Shown here: positions 48,736-64,000 of the stretch, piece by piece
Layout: each line of letters begins with the position of its first letter
How positions within the stretch are numbered: position 1 is the first letter of the stretch
NCBI RefSeq assembly: GCF_029931775.1
Contig: NC_079323.1
Span: 31,700,882 to 31,764,881, forward strand
DNA length: 64,000 nucleotides
Source of the DNA: Euleptes europaea
Lineage: Eukaryota > Chordata > Lepidosauria > Squamata > Sphaerodactylidae
Direction: 5' to 3'
Made by a program: the position numbers and the translations under genes
Notes under the pieces: model-generated
The model's database searches: none
What the model was told of the DNA's origin: nothing
The model's input: only the letters and a program-made list of their open reading frames with translations

Positions 48736-49301
48736 CTTCAAGTACTTGATGTATGTGCATGTTCCAAGTCTCCAAATATACTCACAGACATTTCTCAAAG
48801 AGAGACTATTCATTCTCAGGGCCCTTATAAATAGATAAGAGACTGGAGTGAACAAGGCATGTCCAGTTGCTGCAAACTGGGAAAACTTTACACACACTGA
48901 TAACTCTCCCTGCCAAAATGGGCACATTTAGTAAGACAACTGCAGGACCAGAAGAGCCTATGAAGTTTGCATGACAGTCTTCCCTGTTGTTAGAACGGGA
49001 TCCCATCAGACAAGGTAATCGTTGTCTCTAGGGCAGATGCCTGATTGCGCTTCTTACATGCTAAAGTTCTGAAAACATGACAATACATTGCAAACATGCC
49101 AGAGGAAATTACTCTGCTAAGAACACAAAGCAAGTTAGCAGTTGAAATATTTATCAAATGTACACTTCCAGGCCCTTGCAAAGTCTGATACCTTTCATTA
49201 TGCAAGCGATATTTCGAAAAAATGTCCCAAAGGCCTATGTTAAAAATTAACAATGTATTTATTCAGCTACTCAAGCCTTCCACTCAGCCTTTCTGCAGAC
49301 T

Positions 49302-49921
49302 AACAGCCAAACTACAAGTGATGGCGGTCTCGGGTCCATCCTATGGCTGCCGGCGTCATTTTACAGCTCTTTAAAAATCACCCCAAGGTCCTAATCCAGA
49401 TTGGGCATGTGGTGGCCCCAAGGGCTTTTGCCCCCTCCCCAGTGCCTTTCCAGAGAAGAAACAACCCCCCATAGCTACTTTGGCACTTGAAAAGAGCCAG
49501 GGGGAAACAAGAACTTCTGGGACCACTGTGTGGCCGATCCAGATTGGGCCCTCACAGCAATTTTTAAAGAAGAGTTGGTTTTCATATGCCAACTTTCTGG
49601 GCCACTTAAGGAAGAATCAAACTAGTTTACAATCACCTTCCCTTCCCCACAACAAACACCCTGTGAGGTAGGTGGGACTGAGAGAGTGTGACTAGCCCAA
49701 GGTCACCCAGCTGGCTTCATGTGTAGGAGTGGGGAAACAAATCCAGTTCACCAGATTAGCCTCCAATGCTCATGTGTAGAAGTGAGGAATCAAACCCGGT
49801 TCTCCAGAATAGAGTCCACCGCTCCAAACCACTGCTGTTAACGACTACACCACACTGGCCTCTAATTTGGCATTGGTGCCATGGGATGGACTCATGACCA
49901 CTCACTTGTAGTTTGGCCCTT
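49302..49921. mobile_element. Miniature element with GCCAAACTACAAGTGATG ends, carrying a SINE
   Basis: The left end AGCCAAACTACAAGTGATGG is the inverse of CACTCACTTGTAGTTTGGCC at the right. A family A SINE (49568-49863) is inserted near the right end. The same family occurs at 59692-60022 and probably 11562-11942. Confidence 0.65.
49568..49863 (-). mobile_element. tRNA-derived SINE, family A
   Basis: On the minus strand it begins AGAGGCCAGTGTGGTGTAGT and contains the B-box GGTTTGATTCCTCAC. It lies within the element at 49302-49921. Confidence 0.85.
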
Positions 49922-49961
49922 TTATGTAAATTCAGGTTTGGCTGTGTTCATTCTGCCTGAT

Positions 49962-50242
49962 AAAAGGTAAAGGTAATACCCTGTGCAAGCACCGGGTCAT
50001 TACTGACCCCTGGGGTGACATCATGACATTTACAAGGCAGATGATGTCAATGGGGTGGTTTGCCATTGCCTTCCCCAGTCACCTACACTTTACCCCCAGC
50101 AAGCTGGGGGCTCATTTTACTTACCTTGGGGTGGATGGAAGGCTCAGGCAACCTTGAGCGGCAGCCTGAAACCGACTTCTGTCAGGATTGAACTCAGGTC
50201 GGGAGCAGAACTTTGACTGCAGTACTGCAGTTTACCACTCTG
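49962..50242 (-). mobile_element. Sauria-type tRNA SINE, diverged
   Basis: GTGCAAGCACCGGGTCATTA, CATTGCCTTCCCCAGTCACC and GCAGTACTGCAGTTTACCAC are shared with the other Sauria SINEs. It is the most diverged of the five. Confidence 0.85.
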
Positions 50243-51056
50243 CCTGAACAAGCCCTAATAAACACCAAATGCTGTGGGACTAAGCTAGTAAACTATTGGT
50301 TTCTTCAACGGACACTTCAAATTGATCCCATTAAAAAAGACATTTGTGATGCTGTAAGTACATCACATCAGAAACTGACTTCCAGTGTGGAATTCAACAT
50401 ATAATATGCAATTTACAGGATGCCCAAGAATTCCAGTTCTCATTCCTAAAAAGATCTGATTTCCAGATAGAAAAAAGTAATACACATTAGACAACACTGT
50501 TTGTTTCAGGAGGTTCTGGCTGAGGCTCCCAGTGGCTGAAAAGAGGGCCTTTGTCCTCCAGTGTAAAGCTCCTGTTTTCCCCTCCAAAGATCACATGGAA
50601 TCTGCTTATCCAATGGATCTTTTCTGCTTCTACAGCCCATCCCACAAGTCAATCCAAAAGCAAAGTCTGAGAGTCGGGGGATGAAACACAAGGTTCATAG
50701 CTTGAGTGGGAAATTCACAAAATTAGCAAATCCGTCACCTTGTTTTAGAAGAGGCGCCTTCTGCTTGGGCGAGGGCACATAATCTCTGTTTTGAATAAAC
50801 GTGTTACCATTTTACCCGATGCAGCAAAACAGTTTCCCTAACTATAAATAACCAGTAGTACCTCTCTCTCCTCTCGCTCTTACTCATGAAATGACTTCCA
50901 AGCAAAGCATGTAAGTCCACAAGCTTACAAATTTTTTGGGGGGGGGGGACATTGCAATGCTTAGCGTAAAAGCCAGCCCCATAACTGCAACAAGAAGGCA
51001 GCAACAGCAAAGACTGGGATGCTAGAAGTAGGGAAATCTCCCCCTAAGGTCTGCTT

Positions 51057-51353
51057 AAAAGGTAAATGTCCCCTGTGCAAGCACCGGGTCATTCCTGACC
51101 CATGGGGTGATGTCACATCCCGACGTTTACTAGGCAGACTTGGTTTGCGGGGCGGTTTGCCAGTGCCTTCCCCAGTCATCTTCCCTTTACCCCCAGAAAG
51201 CTGGATACTCATTTTACCGACCTCGGAAGGATGTAAGGCTGAGTCAACCTTGAGCCGGCTACCTGAAACCAACTTCCGCTGGGATCGAACTCAGGTCGTG
51301 AGCAGAGCTTGGACTGCAGTACTGCAGCTTACCACTCTGCGCCACGGGGCTCC
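51057..51353 (-). mobile_element. Sauria-type tRNA SINE
   Basis: On the minus strand it begins GGGAGCCCCGTGGCGCAGAG, with the A-box and B-box regions intact, and ends CAGGGGACATTTACC. Confidence 0.9.
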
Positions 51354-52295
51354 CTACTGCTTACTACTGCTAAAAATGCAGAGGCACTTAGGAGCTCCCC
51401 CATCCAACCAAAGATGGGAGATGTTAAAAAGATGCATTTCTTTGGAAAATATCCTTTTCTTTTGCCGGTAATGGCAGTAATTTTCAGGAGTTGTTCCGAG
51501 CATCCCCAGTTCTTACTGACTGAAATAACTGAATCCAGGTCTATTTAATTTCTCAAAAACTATGCTGGCTATAATGCTGGGCAATTCAGGGTTAATCGAT
51601 GGGATTTAAGCTGAGATTGCATCCAGAGAAACATTCAGATTGCTCTGAGAGAAGCTACATTCAGTAAAGACAATTCACCACCCACAGTTAGAAGTGATAC
51701 CTTAGGTCACTGATAGCAAGCAGCTCTGCCAAAGAATGAACAGTGGTAGACCTGTCCTGTCCTCTTACTGTTAGAGCAGTACGCTGAGCTGGGAGCCAAG
51801 CCCAATGTCCTGGGGGTCTGTGTGGTGAGTGTACCTAGCAAGCAAGTCTCCACTTCTCTTTTTAACACATAAGCCACTGTGAACTCCTTTGCAGAAAGCA
51901 CAAAAGGCATGGATTCCGTCGGGGGCAGAGCCATTTAAATTTGGGTGAGTCTCTCTAGGTTGGAGGAAGGCTTCAAACTTTGCTCACCAGAGTGGAAGGA
52001 TAGGGGTAGGATCCACCCCCATTATCTAATATTTGCCTTTGCAGAAAGTGACTTCACATTCTACATGACTCAAAAGAAAAATTTACGGTAGAAGAGGTTT
52101 AGTTATTACATTATTCCTCCCTCCCACCCGAGAATGGGTATAAACCAGATAAATTTAACCCCAATCTCAACCATGTTTACTCTGAGGAATGAAAATGTCA
52201 ATTTACTTTCAATTATACATGCCTGGGGGACTGTAGGACTGGAATGCTTAGCCTTATCTAGCCTAACTTATACCAGCTTGGCGTTCTATCCTGTC
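51354..52295. other. No gene recognised; region past the ILDR1 stop
   Basis: It lies 650-1,600 bp downstream of the ILDR1 stop codon and may contain part of its 3' UTR. I found no clear AATAAA on the minus strand. Confidence 0.35.
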
Positions 52296-52575
52296 ACCAG
52301 CATGGTGTAGTGGTTAAGAGCGGTGGATTGTGATCTGGAGATCAGGGTTTGATTCCCTACTCCTCCACATGAGCGGCGGAGGATAATCTGGTGAATTGGA
52401 TTTGTTTCCCCAAAGCCAGCTGGGTGACTTTGGGCTAGTCACACTCTCTCAGCCCCATCCACCTCACAGGGAGTCTGCTGTGGGGAGAGGAAGGGAAAGG
52501 TGATTGTAAGCCAGTTTGAGTCTCCCTTGAGTGGTAGAGAAAATCGGTATATAAAAACCAGCTTTTTTTCTTCAC
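52296..52575 (+). mobile_element. tRNA-derived SINE, family A
   Basis: ACCAGCATGGTGTAGTGGTT, GGGTTTGATTCCCTACTCC and GTAAGCCAGTTTGAGTCTCC. It sits in the likely ILDR1 3' flank. Confidence 0.85.
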
Positions 52576-52946
52576 CATGCAGTATTTACACGTCACACTA
52601 CTTGATACTGTCCCTGTGATATTACAGTTCCTATGAGAAGAGTTTTGCTTAGTCAGTCTATCTTGAAAAGGCGGACTCTTTCCGTATCCTTAGGAGGGAA
52701 GACACAACTGATTCTTAGAAGGGAGTTTTGTTTCAAGGCAAAGGGATGCCTTCGTGAAGGAATCGGGACTTCCAGAACTTGGTGGAAATCGAAGCATCCC
52801 AGAAGAGGCAGGCTGAAGGTGATGAGGAGGCACAAATCCCTGGATGGTGTTTTTCACCCAACAGTTAACAGCCTCGGCCAAAGAAAAAAGTCTTCTGTTC
52901 ATAGAAATGAAGCTACCCCATTTGATGCAGTGGTGAAGCAAAGAGT

Positions 52947-63393
<10,447 letters not shown>

Positions 63394-63664
63394 GGGGTTA
63401 CCACACTTTGTATTCCCAGCAATGTATTAAGAGTTTGAAAATGTTGTAAAAAACATCGCTTTAAAAGGGTTTTTGGATACCACGGCTTATAAATGGTTGG
63501 AAGACGTCTTCACAGCTAAAGGGGCCAAACAAAGTGCGGACATTTTTTATAACGTTTTCAAACTCTTAATACATCGGTGGGAATACATAGAAAGTGCGAA
63601 CGGTATTTTTTATAGCATTTTCAAACTCTTAATACATCGCTGGGAATACAAGTGCGGTAACCCC
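63394..63664. mobile_element. Miniature DNA transposon, GGGGTTACC ends
   Basis: 271 bp. The left end is GGGGTTACCACACTTTGTAT and the right end ATACAAGTGCGGTAACCCC. The 5-bp target duplication is CAATG (63389-63393 and 63665-63669). The inverted ends run about 60 bp inwards. An inner copy of the right end is tandemly duplicated, as in 34100-34367. I could not assign the superfamily. Confidence 0.8.
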
Positions 63665-63669
63665 CAATG

Positions 63670-64000
63670 AAAGCCCTGCATGGTCCCCTCATGAAACCTA
63701 TGTACCTTTCTATGCATAGAAATGCATCTTGGATTTAAGAGCTGTATATGTCTACAGCATGCCCACCTTGTCTTTAAAAGAATTTCATTCATTCCAAAAG
63801 AAAAATATATCAGTTTTTTTCAGTACTCCCCAAAATGTCTGATTTTTCCGTTGGAAAATGGGGAAAAGGCCTTGCAGAAAAATGGGGGGGAATAGGTTTT
63901 TCCTGAGTTTTTCTGTGCCTTCACATCTCTACACCCACCTCACCTCCTTGGGGGACAGGGGGCAGTGACACACAGGACATGGTTTAAGAGGAAGATATTT
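63670..64000. other. No gene recognised; right edge
   Basis: Unassigned sequence, presumably still in the ILDR1 intron. Confidence 0.5.

Noticed and set aside
31598-52946. CPOX, expected next to GPR15 from human gene order
   Set aside because: None of the conserved coproporphyrinogen oxidase blocks could be found in translation of this interval.

Overview
The window is nuclear DNA from a vertebrate, almost certainly a squamate reptile. It carries intron-containing vertebrate genes set in a dense, typically squamate repeat landscape: Sauria-type tRNA SINEs, 5S-rRNA-derived SINEs, BovB/RTE LINE ends, CR1 and L2-like LINEs, a Penelope-like element and many short hAT and foldback DNA transposons. 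This is inferred from recognised repeats and proteins, not from a database search.

Three host genes are clear. CLDND1 (claudin domain-containing 1) lies on the minus strand with four coding exons (18416-13348). A probable non-coding first exon sits about 7.3 kb upstream, in a CpG-rich promoter with ZNF143-type motifs near 25.7-26.0 kb. GPR15, a class A chemoattractant-type receptor, is a single coding exon on the plus strand (30518-31597). ILDR1 (angulin-2) is on the minus strand; six exons, from the second half of its Ig domain to the stop codon, lie between 61031 and 52947. Its signal peptide and first Ig exon lie beyond the right edge. A well-formed exon of an unidentified minus-strand gene lies at 42625-42787, between GPR15 and ILDR1.

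Layout: 1-12.5 kb is repeats only, including an L2-like LINE with a hAT insertion and a Penelope-like element inserted in another hAT copy. 12.6-26 kb is CLDND1 with its 3' UTR, introns and promoter. 26-30 kb holds foldback repeats, LINE ends and a 1.6-kb GC-rich hAT element. 30.5-31.6 kb is GPR15. 32-52 kb is repeats plus the orphan exon, a solo LTR and a Tigger1-like element. 52.9-61 kb is ILDR1. 61-64 kb is upstream ILDR1 intron with repeats.

CLDND1 and ILDR1 both encode epithelial junction proteins and GPR15 guides lymphocytes to epithelia, but nothing here shows they work together. In human, CLDND1 and GPR15 are neighbours on 3q, while ILDR1 is far away and CPOX is next to GPR15. The GPR15-ILDR1 adjacency is therefore a synteny difference. 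The most interesting non-genic structures are the Penelope-like element with near-identical inverted terminal repeats carrying hammerhead ribozyme motifs, and several clean nested insertions with target-site duplications.
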